Part shown: piece by piece, positions 1 through 10,896 of the stretch | Layout: each line of letters opens with the position of its first letter | Position numbering within the stretch: position 1 is the stretch's first letter | NCBI RefSeq assembly: GCF_030272615.1 | Contig: NC_081406.1 | Coordinates: forward strand, 266,520,192-266,584,191 | From: Cryptomeria japonica | Taxonomy: Eukaryota > Streptophyta > Pinopsida > Cupressales > Cupressaceae | Reading direction: 5' to 3' | Length of the DNA: 64,000 nucleotides | Made by a program: the position numbers and the translations under genes | Notes under the pieces: generated by a model | What the model saw: only the letters and a program-made list of their open reading frames with translations | What the model was told of the DNA's origin: nothing | The model's database searches: none

Positions 1-1018
1 TGCATAGAAAGTGAGAAAGATTCGCTTATAAGCTGAGATGGGGATATGATATGAAGCTGCGGACCTGGAATTAGCAGTAAAATGTCGGGACAGTTCTGTT
101 CTACAAATTTGAGCGAAAGTTGACTGGACGATGGCGCCCGGCGTGCACACGGTCCTCCAAAAAATCCGCGAAACGAAGGGGGATCTGTTCATCTCTGCAC
201 AAGGATTCTGGATCTTCAATTTCAGCCGCGTACCTGCAACCTACACACAGAAAAGCGAAGACGATTGGGGGGTTAGGGATTAGGGGTTTGCCCTTAGGTC
301 AAACCCCGGTTTTGGAATTAACCAAGAAATGAGAAATGCTGTAAATGTAAATGACTGTAATGTAAAACAAGTACTAGTACCTTGTTGTAAGGATGTTTGT
401 ATCCTTATATGCGAAGGTATAGATGTTGTTGTTTGTTGTATGTTGTATGTTGTAGCATGTGATCTCCTCTTCAATGGTTGAATCCTTGTCTTGAATGCAA
501 CACTTAGCCTTGAATGGAGACTTAGAATGATCAATTGCTTGAATGGATGCTTGAATGCTTGAATGTTTGAGTATCGTTTCCATGCCTTTTCCATCCATCC
601 AAATGAGAGAGGAAAATGTAGTTTAAATACTTGCCAATTAGGGTTAATAGACTGATTTTCCCGACCTTAAGCCGACCAGGAAATGTTATTTTTCCAATTT
701 GCAAACAAAAAGACCCGAAGTCCCATAGGAGACCGGGCCCAAAATAGGGCCAGGGACCAGGGCGCTAGGCGCCATGGTCCTGGGGGACCAGGGCGCTGGG
801 CGCCCTAGTCCTGAAGGACCAGGGCGCTGGGCGCCATGGTCCCACCTCTAGGGACAGCAGGGTGCAAGGAGGATCAGGCCAGGGTGCTGAAAAATGCAGT
901 TTTTGATGTCATGGACAAGTTTCGAGGTCTCCATTCAGGTTCCGTGTTGCATCGCCATCATGAAGACCCAAATGCAGTCAAAATTGCAAGTGTCACAATT
1001 TTAGGACGCTACAACTAT
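1..1018 (-). mobile_element. Remnant LTR related to element C
   Basis: The stretch resembles the LTRs of element C at 29746-30939 and 34311-35493. Shared landmarks, in the same order, are the 'ggtttgccttaggtcaaacc' type block (near 280-305 here), a gradient of 'cttgaatg' words, a minus-strand TATA-like TTTAAATA near 621-628, and GC-rich 'accagggcgctgggcgcc' units. This order suggests a minus-strand LTR. The left end lies outside the window and the right end, near the 'gctaca' at about 1013, is approximate. Short ORFs here are not conserved and are not called. Being a member of the same family as C is an inference from these shared blocks, not from an alignment. Confidence 0.5.
754..842. repeat. 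Three 31-bp tandem units, each palindromic
   Basis: Units of 27 bp start at 754, 785 and 816, an exact 31-bp period with 4-bp spacers. Each begins GGACCAGGGCGCT and ends GCGCC(A/C)T(G/A)GTCC, so each can fold on itself as a GC-rich hairpin. A diverged version with a 30-31-bp period lies in the left LTR of element C at about 30670-30762. Confidence 0.85.
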
Positions 1019-1020
1019 TA

Positions 1021-2260
1021 ATATTTCTAAATGAATCATTTTTATGCCTTATTGGTGAATTCACAAATCCCCATATTTTCTTCAAATATCCAAATGTTTA
1101 AGCCCCACAAAGCTAGCAAAGAATCATCTTTTTTTTTTGTTTCTACTAGCTATAGTATGGATACTAGTCAAGATTTGCGCAAACCACACTTTTCACTCTA
1201 GTTACTCATTTTGAAATCAATTCCCTTAAAATTATTTTAGGACCCATTCAACATGTTTCTTGTAACATGTCCATTGTTCTACCCTTTATTTTACTAAGTT
1301 TTTAACCCACAAGTGAAAGAAATGCATTGCCAAAATACAAGTAATAATTTTTTTCCAATTTCTATATCAAAATCAAGGTGCATATTTGAAATAAAACTCA
1401 TTTCAATTATTTTCATTGCATCGTAAAGTAAGTGCATTATCATATTCATAAACATATGAAAATATTTACATTTTTCCCTTTCAAATTTCCATTTGCTAGG
1501 AATATTTGAATACGTACAAAGCTTCTATGAGCTTAATGAAACATAAGAGATACAAGTGGCCCAGATGTCCTTGTTGGCATACATCCTCAAATACTAGCCA
1601 CCAATTGAATGAGGAAGAGCATCACTCAAACGCTTTTCCACCCAACTAAGAATTTACAGTCTGTCATGCCTCTTCTATTAGAAGCAACCCAACCCTTTGA
1701 CGAAGAGTTTGGTTTGGTGACTTCACAATAATAGCCATATAAGAACAGTGTTGTGTCCTACATAACTAGAGCTATCATACATTGGCTACAACCTACATGT
1801 ATGACGTTCCCTGTCTAGTATGTAAACCTGGATCACTGTAAACTTACAATGTGGCAACCTACACTACTTTGCCCAAATAATTCATCACCCAGTACTTCGA
1901 GTGAGAGTCATGTCCACCCACTTAATTGCTCTATTTGGTAAAATGACCATTTATACTAAACCCATATCAATCCCATGAGTTAATAATAGAATGACTGTCT
2001 AGGTTATTCTCATCCATGTATTGACCTAACCCCAGGTTTAACCAACTCAATCATTCCTATTTACTAAGAAGAATATCATAGCATAAATCTAACTTAGTTG
2101 TCACATACATGATCTATGTGTAAGATGAACAAGTTCTATCACACAAGAATGTGTATATACTACAAGTAGCTCAACTTTGAATATTGCTTAATTTAAGCTC
2201 ACACAATATCATATAATATATCTCATATAAACGAAAGGAAAAATCCTTGTGCTTGTATTA
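1021..2260. other. No gene seen; AT-rich intergenic sequence
   Basis: No ORF longer than about 60 codons, no splice-like gene structure, no RNA gene and no convincing LTR end is seen. The composition is like that of decayed transposon DNA elsewhere in the window. Confidence 0.6.
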
Positions 2261-3072
2261 TAGCTGCCACAGAATAATGATTCCTTCCTCCAATTATGCT
2301 AGCTTCTCAACTTATACACTGACATAGAAATTCCCAAGTCTTCAATAACAAGTAGCCTATTCCTTCACAATGATTGAACTATTTTCTTCTCTCAATGAAG
2401 AACAATGAAAACAAGAACAATAAGCAAAATGACAAGAGATTATGGAGACAAAAAGATGGAATGTGATGAAAATGAGAGAGATGATATTTGCTCCAAGAGA
2501 GCTCCTCTATTTATACATAAGTTTGAGAGACTTAATTCTATAATTAAGTTATCTGAATTGTCACCACTCTCCCTCTTATCGCCACCACTAAGCTATGTGG
2601 CTCCTCTTCTAATCAATTAACTGACACATAAACAATCCTATGAAATATTACTATGAATCATCCTTAATATAATACTTAGTCAAATGTGATTAACTAACTT
2701 TACACATTCCTAAACAACTTAGACTTCTATCCTAATTACTATATACTTATCGACCAAGTCTTCCTATGCTTATTAGCATTGTGAAATGGGCTGATTGCTT
2801 GATCAAAGTATTGATCCCCATTAAGTTCATCACCTTACAAAGTGGGGTGTGGGGTTGGGGTTCGATGTGTTGTTCATCGCGCTTTAAATCAACACTTGCA
2901 TTACATGAGAAAAGGATGGGGTGGCAGTTTAACCACCCCACCACCCTCCTTTGGAGTAGGGTGTGCCACCTTCCATTATGGACACTCCCTCTCCCATTTC
3001 CTTCCCTCCCTCCATGTAGAGGTTGAGGTAGATAAAGGGGTGCAGATCGAGTCAATAGTTTACATGGAAAAT
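2261..3072. other. Possible decayed minus-strand LTR, no gene
   Basis: A good TATA box on the minus strand (2508-2515) in a region without coding signal suggests the promoter part of an LTR. No matching LTR, primer site or polypurine tract was found. The overlapping ORFs around 2750-3100 on both strands look like chance reading frames in low-complexity sequence. Confidence 0.3.
2508..2515 (-). promoter_or_regulatory. TATA box, TATAAATA on the minus strand
   Basis: On the minus strand the context reads TGTATAAATAGAGGAG, a canonical plant TATA context. The probable owner is a decayed LTR. No transcription start or gene can be tied to it. Confidence 0.4.
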
Positions 3073-3092
3073 TATATATATATATATATAGT
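3073..3092. repeat. (TA)n tract at the 3' edge of L1-a
   Basis: A run of TA repeats ends near 3090. It lies where the 3' end of the minus-strand L1-a is expected, and the 5' end of that LINE abuts another TA-rich tract at 16021. The LINE may therefore have inserted into a TA microsatellite, or this may be its own simple-sequence tail. Confidence 0.55.
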
Positions 3093-3469
3093 CATTAAAT
3101 AACTAGATAGGTCAGCACCTATATTACTCAAAATTTTCTTACATATGGGAGGTGACTATAATCCATTTGCCTCCAAAATGGAAAAACCCAAAATTGCAAA
3201 GGACTTAGTGAAATACTAGATACAAAAACCAAACCTATAGGCAATCCCTAGACAATAATGGCAGACCCATATAGTCAATCACTTGACCCACAACAACCCA
3301 CCATCCCTAAAAGGAAAAATATTAACATAAAAATCCTAAAACACCAAAAACCATGCACGCGGGCAGTCCTCAGACTGCTATATCAAATCCATTTACAAAC
3401 CACCTCGAACCATGACCACCCACCACCCAAAATGCAAAAAACAAAACTAGAGTCCAATACTAGCTAGGG

Positions 3470-4235
3470 ATATACCATCTAATCAAAGCCTTCCTCAGAA
3501 GAGGATTCTTTATCCATAGCTTCCCTCATCTTTCTCACCGTCGAGGCACTGGCCAGCACAAGGCACTCCAACCCGCATCTCACATGGGCCAAGCCTACAA
3601 CTATATCCTCATTGTCATGCCCATCCTTCAGAATCTAAAGTTCTCCATCACCCAATCCCCAGTCATTTCCATCCATCTCAACCCCATCCTTGGTAACCCC
3701 AATATCCCACCTCCCTTCCAATCCTTCCGCTCTAATGTATCCACCCAAACTGAAAGTCTCTGGCCTGGCCAGGATTTTAGTCACAAGCAGAAGAAATACC
3801 AGGCTCTAATTTAAGACTAAAGATGAGGCTCTAAAATTATCCACTTCTGGTGTCTGAACCAGTGAGAACTTCTTCACCACCATATTTTCACTAAAAATGA
3901 TTCACCAACGAAATCCTCCTTTGCTCATCAATATTATCCAAGACTTTGTTAATCTCGCCCAGAAAGGAGTGCCAAAAAATCATTTGGCAAACCTTCTTGA
4001 TACGCGGCTTGCAAATCCCCAACTGGACACCAACGACCAAGAACATAGCAAGAATATCAGAGTTCACTTTGTATTTGTTCCTTGCCCACAAAAATTCCTC
4101 ACCCAAGACTTTCTTCACCTCATGTAGAATAAGAGCATGGCTCGTTTCTAGAACATGCACAAGCTGCTTGTTTGAAATGTCTCCCAAAAAATCCATTTGT
4201 TGCTTTGAGGTCTTAAGTAAAACTGGAGTGTCCAT
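3470..4235 (-). pseudogene. Unrecognised reading frame downstream of L1-a RNase H
   Basis: A minus-strand frame of 114 codons opens at 4235 and ends at 3891. Protein-like sequence continues in other frames to about 3470, ending in an acidic, serine-rich stretch. I do not recognise the product. It lies 450 bp beyond the end of the LINE RNase H domain, inside what should be the 3' region of L1-a. It could be an extra C-terminal part of this LINE lineage, a fragment of host sequence carried by the LINE, or a separate fragment. Plus-strand ORFs of 76 and 122 codons over the same bases look like shadows. Confidence 0.35.
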
Positions 4236-4685
4236 TTTCTCTGTTACATTGAAAGGGAAATTTCACAATCCAAGAATGAGCAACCTCGACGACAACCCCC
4301 ATATTTATCTATGAGGCTGAAAAAGTTTGAGCCATATAATGATGGCTTACCATTATTGTTCTTTAATGCCCTGTATCCACTTCAGCTGATCCACAATATC
4401 CCATAATTTCCCGTGAGAGTTGTCCTTATGACAGTACACTCAATGTCATATCCATCCGCATTCCGTACTCTAAAAAGGTCAAAATTTCCAAATACCCTTG
4501 CGGCCAGTACACACCAATCCGCCTCTGTCCATCAAATGTTATTAGACATAAAGCCATCAGTCTCACATGCTTGAACATCCCATCATCTCAAACATCACCA
4601 TCATCCAAATGACAACAAGGCTCACCAATTACCAACTCATCAACCCCGATTCATAAGAGCTCCAATGTGATACCATCACCCCACC

Positions 4686-6980
4686 TCATCACTTGAGAAT
4701 GTCAAGACATTCAATTTTATTGGCTGCCAATTTGGCTAGATCATCAGCCTCAATATTGCCTTCTTGATATATGTGACTCATCTTGTACTCACTAAATCTA
4801 TTTAATAGGCCCGCTATTAGGTCTATCCATCTACAAAGCTTCCAACTAGGTGTTTCATTATTCTTTATGGCATTAATCACTAGCAATGAGTCTCCCTACA
4901 AATGTAAGTGTTTTACTCCCAACTGCACACCCACTTCTAAAGCTCGCAAAGCAACCCACACCTCAACATCATTATTGGTGGTTGTTCTAATGTGTTCAAC
5001 AACTTTCCCAATTATTTTACCTGATTCATCCCTTAGTATACAATAAATCCCAGACAAACCCAGGTTTCCCTACGAGGCTCCATCAAAATCGGCTTTGACC
5101 CAACCCTCGTCAAAGGCAATCCATACTGTATTTTTCCTAGCTTCCTTTGAAATTATTTCCTTACTCTCGTCACCTCCTACAAGGATGCTTAGCCCCAGGA
5201 AGTTTTTCCTCAGTTCATTGTCCTGATTGGAAAAGATACTAGAGTATTTATAATTCCTCTTGGCAGATTCATTTACTACTTCCACTATAGCTTTGACTAT
5301 CTTCCCTACCAGGGCTTCCCTCGATATTGATGCATCTTGGAAGATCCTCTGGTTCCTGTCCTTCTAGACTTCCTACATGATGATAGAAGGATATACCACC
5401 CAGATGCTACAAAACATTCCTTTATACATCCTATCAGGCCACACCAAAAACTAGTCTTGAAGGCTATGGGATTCCATTGTCTGCCAATTCAGCTTCAACC
5501 TAGTCTGTAACCAACAAAATTTTGCATACAGGCGTTTCCAAAGTAAACGATCCATATCATCCTCACTATTGTTGCAAAGCACACAATGACTAGGTCTAGT
5601 GAATCCTAGTTTCGCCAATCTGTCATGAGTGATAATCTTGTTCTAAATGGCTAATCACACAAACACTCCAGCCTTGGGTAGAACATCCCCCCACAACAAC
5701 TTAATGGACCAATTATTTATTTAACCAACCTCTTCCATTATCTTCTAAACCAGTTTAACTTTGTACTCGTTGTCAGCAACAACACACCAGCTTAGTTTAT
5801 AACCATCTTCTGAGGCTGAAATATGCCTATTCCACAGAATCTCCTTTAGGGTGTCTTTTTGTGCCTAAGGAGCATCAAGCTCATCCAATGAATTTCATTG
5901 CCATCTATCCAAACCATCCACTTTAATCAACTTCCCGTATTTGGAGATCTCTTTGCCCCACACTCTGGATGACTCCCTCCTAAGCTCCTATAGATCATGA
6001 TTCTCATAGAGTTTGGGATTTCAATCTCAAGAGTCCTCCCAAAAGGAGGCCCGATGACCACTATGCACTTCCCATGTTACATATTTGGAGATGATACTTC
6101 TACTATCACACACAAAATTCCAGATGGCTGATCATCTCAGAGGATCCTTGATTTTGACAATACTGATTGGGTCCTCTGAGTTCAGATATTTCTTCCTTAG
6201 GAACCTTGCCCATTTGCAGTTACACCTGATCATCATACAAGCCAATTTGGCCCCATGACATAGTTCATGATCTTCAGTTGTTTGATACCTGCACCACCAG
6301 CTTGTATAAGCTTGCATACTTTGTCCCAAGCAAGCAATGGTTGTCTTTTCTCCTCATGCAACCCGCTCCAAAAAAACCTCCTCATGATCTTGTTGATACT
6401 ATCCTCCATAGAAGAAAGGATTTTCATATAGGACATTGAGTAGATAGGAATAGCGGAAAGGACTGCCTTGACCATCAAAAGCCTCCCTGCCGATGACAAC
6501 CATTTCCCTTTCCAAGAATCCTTTTTGAGTTTGCTCTTCTCTATCATCTTCCCCCAATAGCACTTTTTATTAATCCCTCTGAATAAAGGCATACCCAAGA
6601 TTCTACTTGGAAGCACAACCACTCTGAGTCCTAATATCCTATTAATATCCCTCTGCAATCCCAACTGAACATTGAAAAATAAAACTTTTGATTTCCTCCA
6701 GCTAATTGATTGACAAGAAGCTTTGCTATAATTATCAAGCAAAGTTTTAATTGCCCCAGCTTCTCCCCAAGAGACCTCCCCAAAAAGGATAGTGCCATCA
6801 GCAAATTGTTGATGTGTAACTGGTTCCACTCTTGGAGTAACCTCCATCCCCTATCATCTCCCCTTCAATATGGCTTTAGATATGATCCTCCCTAAGGCCT
6901 CTACCATAATAATGAATAAGAAAGGTGAGAGAGAGTCTCCTTTCCTTATTCCTCTAGTAGATCCAAAATACCCTTGAGCT
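4686..6980 (-). pseudogene. L1-a ORF2, 3' part: RT end and RNase H
   Basis: This is the C-terminal half of ORF2, continuing the frame broken by element D. Just after the junction comes the RT block with GYFGSTRGI and SPFLFIIMVEAL, then the active-site box FADG near 6790 where the family has FADD, so one catalytic aspartate is lost. Thumb-type sequence follows (6233-6700, including the WKGKWLSSAGRLLMVKAVLSA region). The RNase H domain lies at 5285-4689 with FDGAS, the LQGDSLLVINA acidic motif and GNIEADDLAKLA, giving three candidate catalytic aspartates. Several stops and frameshifts separate these blocks. The protein would prime and copy LINE RNA at a nicked target, but this copy is clearly inactive. 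Confidence 0.85.
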
Positions 6981-7479
6981 ACTCCTGTTGGAACCTTAAT
7001 TTTTGGCAAAAAGATCTCCTCAAGTTCTCAAATATCCATTGTCCTAGACCTTGTGTACATATTGTCACCAAGATTTTTGTATTTCATTATACTTATGAAT
7101 GACAAGGAAGGCTAAAATGGTTTCACCAAAAATGTTACTTACATTGAAAAGCCCAGGTGGCAATGTAATAATCCATGAGATCTCTTGACATTAATGTTGC
7201 GCCAATTTGAAGTCATCTCACATGAATTTTTGAATTCAAGATTAATGACCATTCTACAACTACTTCTAAAATGACATAAACTCTCTGGCTTAGATTTAAA
7301 AGGGAAATATCAGTATAAGAAATCTCAAAGGTTACTAAAAGTGAAGGCAAGAGCAAGGGCGAGCAAAGAGCAAGGGCGAGCAGGAAGCAAGAAGAGATTC
7401 AAAATCGGTGCTGCAATTCCAAGTAAGTGCTTGATTATGAAAAGTACCTTATTGATTCAATTGTTCTATCTATGTTACA

Positions 7480-10058
7480 ATGGAAGGCTCCTCCAAAAAA
7501 CCTAGGGCTAGAAAATAGAAAGAAAAGGATACTGAAGTAGAAGGCCCTCAGGAGACTAAGCCAAAAAAAAGAGAAAAGGGAAGGGAGACATTTGAATCAG
7601 GACTTAATGGAGCAATTCCTAGATTTTGGTCCTAAATATAAAAGGTCTTCCCAGTTGAAATCAAATTTTTTAGGAGATAGATATGAATATTTGGGGGACA
7701 TATGGACACCAATACGAGGATATGAATTGGTATTATACCACTATAGAAAGATAAATAGGGCAAAACTTATATGCAACCCATGGGTCTACAATATAGGGAA
7801 ATTGGTAGTTTCCAATGTCTTTGTGAGTGTCGATTTGATAATTCTACTAGCTAAAAACTATGATCTCAAAACCAAGACAATCTGTGACGTTGCTAGGAAG
7901 CCACTAGTACCTATAACTAGGGATTTCATGTCCAGAGTGTTTGATTTAGACTTAACCCTAGATCAATCAATTGATGTCACACTCCTAGAAAATGAGTACT
8001 CCGGGCTTAAATATGTATATAAGAGATGGAGATTGTTGGCTCACAAACCAAGGGATGGAAACAATTACAGGATATTTGAAGAAAATGATGAGCCTTCGCA
8101 TGATCCAAATTTTTTTGAAAAATATTTCAGGTCTACCTATTACTCCATTTGTCAGATTATGGGAATTGAGGCTAGTATCTTGATGAATGTGGTGCCCATG
8201 ATATTGGCTGCGGATGTGCAAACACATGATGCTCGACCTTTTGATTACATGTCATTGATGGTAGACTAGATAAACCATGGGTTGGAGAGAATAAAAAATA
8301 ACCCTAATGAAATTCATTTCAAGCATTATTCTATGTTGATGCATATGCTTCTGTGTGTTGGGCAAGAAATAGGTCTATGGGCTAAAAATCTTAGAGTCAT
8401 AGAATATGATAGACATGGAATGATAAATCCAGTGCAAATGTGGGCTACCATATGGGATCAAAGGTGGCCATGGTCCCAATACCTGTGTTTTGAGGAATAC
8501 TTTGTCAAGCCTTTGTGTCAACTTCTAGGTTGTTCATGTAATTACACTTTAACTCTGGAAATTCAAAAGTTTCTCAGGCCCAAAGAATATGATGAGCGAC
8601 AATTGATCAATCACAACTGGGGAGACTAGTATGCTTTCAAGGATTATAGAAAGATTAGAGTATACAGATTTGAGGGTGCCCCTTTGCTACTCCCAAGAAC
8701 GGCGCCAGACAGAATTTTCTTATTTAGATATTGTGAAGCAACTAGCCGAAGCAAGCTCTACACATTTAGAAGCACATGGGAAACAACCCCTCATGCCTGG
8801 ATACTTATGCTTTGGATTTGTACAATTTTTTCCACTAAAGGATATGATCTCATTAAAAAACAATTGGCCTATTATGTCCTAACACAAGATGAACCTAGGG
8901 TTGGCTTCGATCCTGAAGGATTCATTAATTTAGCTAAGCAGTCACAAAAATTGTGCTCTTATGAGAATGTGCCACTTGAGCATGAAGATTTGATTAGAAA
9001 CTTGGGTGAGGTGTAGGCTATTAACAAATTAGAAGCCTAGGGATGAAGAATGGAGAAACAACCACAACTTGTTGAAATCTAATGCTTATTCAGACATCCA
9101 AGACCCTATCGCTCGCATTAATAAAAAAAATTGCTCATTTAGATGAAATAGTTGAAGGAATCCCTCCAAGTGTTCTATACAGAGATGCAAGGAGACCTCT
9201 AGGGAGAAGTGTACAAGTTGTGTCACCTCTTATACATTTATCACTGCAGCCTACTCCCACAGTACAAAGTGATACAAAGGACATCCAGGAGCATGACCCA
9301 CCTCATGTTACAAGAGAAGAAGAAATTGTAGTAGCGGACATAGATGACAAGAACATAGGCAACAACTTGAGGAGAAATTAAGACCAATCCCTGAAAAGGA
9401 AGGAATCTCATATGAATGAGAGTATAAAATACCTGAAGCACTTCAAGATACAAACTATTGGAGGTACCAAGCAAAAAAAATTTAGAAAAAATTAAAGAAA
9501 AGGGAGGAGCAAAGGAAGGAAACCACATATGATATGATGGTAGGATTGGTCACCCACAGGTTTAATGAAATGATACTATATGCTAATGATTATTGGAATA
9601 CCTATGCAGAAAATTTTAGAGGATTACAAAAACATGCCAGACTGACAGAAATAGTGAAAGAGATAGTTGACAAAGCACAAGATCCTAAATCTTCCAAGCT
9701 GCCTAAGAATCTTAGAAAGTTATGGTCTAAACATATGGAATACAAGGAGGAGTTGGAAGATGATATGAGTTGACTAGATACAAAAGACACAAAAAGCCTC
9801 CCTTTCCTGTTGAACAACAAAGATGGTACACCAATACCCTGAGAACAATGGAAGGAATTTTTGTCACAAGATCTCCCACAAGCACTAGATGAGATCAATG
9901 ATGAAGACCATATTCTAGATAGCATGAAGATTATCTTCAATAGGCTCTATAGGAAAGAGTATGTTATGAGACATATTGTTTCAAATATTACTACTTATAA
10001 AGAGCAGGAGTACATAGATCATCTAAGGGTAGTTAATTTGTTCCTTTTGAATCATTAA
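7480..10058 (+). pseudogene. Long unrecognised plant ORF inside element D
   Basis: A coding-like track starts at an ATG at 7480 (MEGSSKKPRARK, then a stop) and shifts frame in an A-run near 7565. It continues through frames opening at 7592 (225 codons), 8282 (115), 8684 (110), 9534 (79) and 9861 (65), with stops or shifts between them. Joined, it would be roughly 800 residues. The N-terminus is lysine-rich. The middle is rich in aromatic and charged residues, and the end has helical charged segments. I see no RT, integrase, protease, zinc knuckle or transposase motif. I do not recognise the family. Its place inside a TG...CA insertion suggests an accessory ORF of a large plant retroelement. 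The coherence of the broken frames on one strand supports a once-real gene. Confidence 0.55.
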
Positions 10059-10072
10059 AAAGACTTGCTTTG

Positions 10073-10093
10073 TTAGTTACACTATGTAACTAA
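10073..10093. repeat. Perfect 9-bp inverted repeat with 3-nt loop
   Basis: TTAGTTACA, then CTA, then TGTAACTAA, placed 14 bp after the stop of the last frame of the broken D ORF. It could fold as a hairpin in an RNA. Its role is unknown. Confidence 0.7.
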
Positions 10094-10148
10094 TTTGTGT
10101 TTTATTTTTCAAAAAGACATGATGTTTCAAATTTGTCTGATCTTTCCC

Positions 10149-10157
10149 TATAAAAGG
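10149..10157 (+). promoter_or_regulatory. TATA-like TATAAAAGG
   Basis: The context CCCTATAAAAGGAAG matches a plant TATA box. It lies about 90 bp beyond the D ORF and 88 bp before the LTR-like unit at 10245, so it may be the promoter of a decayed LTR. No transcript can be assigned. Confidence 0.35.
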
Positions 10158-10282
10158 AAGATCATTTGTTTTATGTGAACATATAAAAAAATATACTTAT
10201 ATACCTCTGCAAGTAATATAATCAGCTAGCTTTCATATCTAAGTTGTGTGAAGTGTATACACCTAAAAATGGTCTGAAGATA

Positions 10283-10312
10283 ATTAATTAAATAAGTACT
10301 TATTTAATTAAT
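10283..10312. repeat. 30-bp perfect palindrome
   Basis: Two 15-bp arms, ATTAATTAAATAAGT and its exact reverse complement, meet without a loop at 10297/10298. It lies 38 bp inside the LTR-like unit, where LTR promoters often carry regulatory repeats. Confidence 0.9.
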
Positions 10313-10888
10313 CACCCTTCCCAATTTAATTGAATTCATTAGAAATTTGATTAAATTCTCCCATTCATCTACTTATTAATAAATCTAAGGATTTATTTAA
10401 TAAGTTCATTTCAATAGTCTCCTTTGATTAATTAATCCTCCCCCCATTTAATTCATTCCTTCTAATCTCCTAATTCATTAAAACAAATCAATTTATGAGT
10501 TGTTGAAAGTTAATTAGCCTTTTCCTATTATTGGAATTTATTAATTCAAATTACACATGCCTCCTAACTTATAACCACCCAACCTAACCCATTCCACCTA
10601 ACCCTGGGTTTAACTAACCCCTTCCTATCTTACACATCCTAACCTCCTTATCCTAACCTCCTATGGGTTGGATATCCTCCCCTTGAGACATATGGCACCT
10701 ATGCCACATGTCCCTCCCTTGGACACTTGTCCTCTTATAAGAAAGACTCCTTGACACTTGTCACCAAAAAGATGACAAGTGTCCCTCCCTCCAACCTCTT
10801 CTCCAACCTCCTTCAATTTCACCCTTGATATCTTCCGCTCAATCTTAACCATTGATTCCTGCCACCTCACCTCTGGCCTTGGAAATCC

Positions 10889-10896
10889 TATAAATA
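10889..10896 (+). promoter_or_regulatory. TATA box TATAAATA of the LTR-like unit
   Basis: The context CCTATAAATATCCCCC is a classical plant TATA box. It sits about 645 bp into the 1.1-kb unit, which supports a plus-strand LTR orientation. Confidence 0.55.

Noticed and set aside
280-1021. ORFs in the first kilobase on both strands
   Set aside because: They fall in an LTR remnant with repeats and show no conserved motif.
3897-4314. Plus-strand ORFs of 76 and 122 codons
   Set aside because: The minus-strand frame is consistent with the L1-a orientation and has the more protein-like composition.
10073-10093. Bacterial-type terminator
   Set aside because: The context is a plant nuclear retroelement and no T-run follows the stem.
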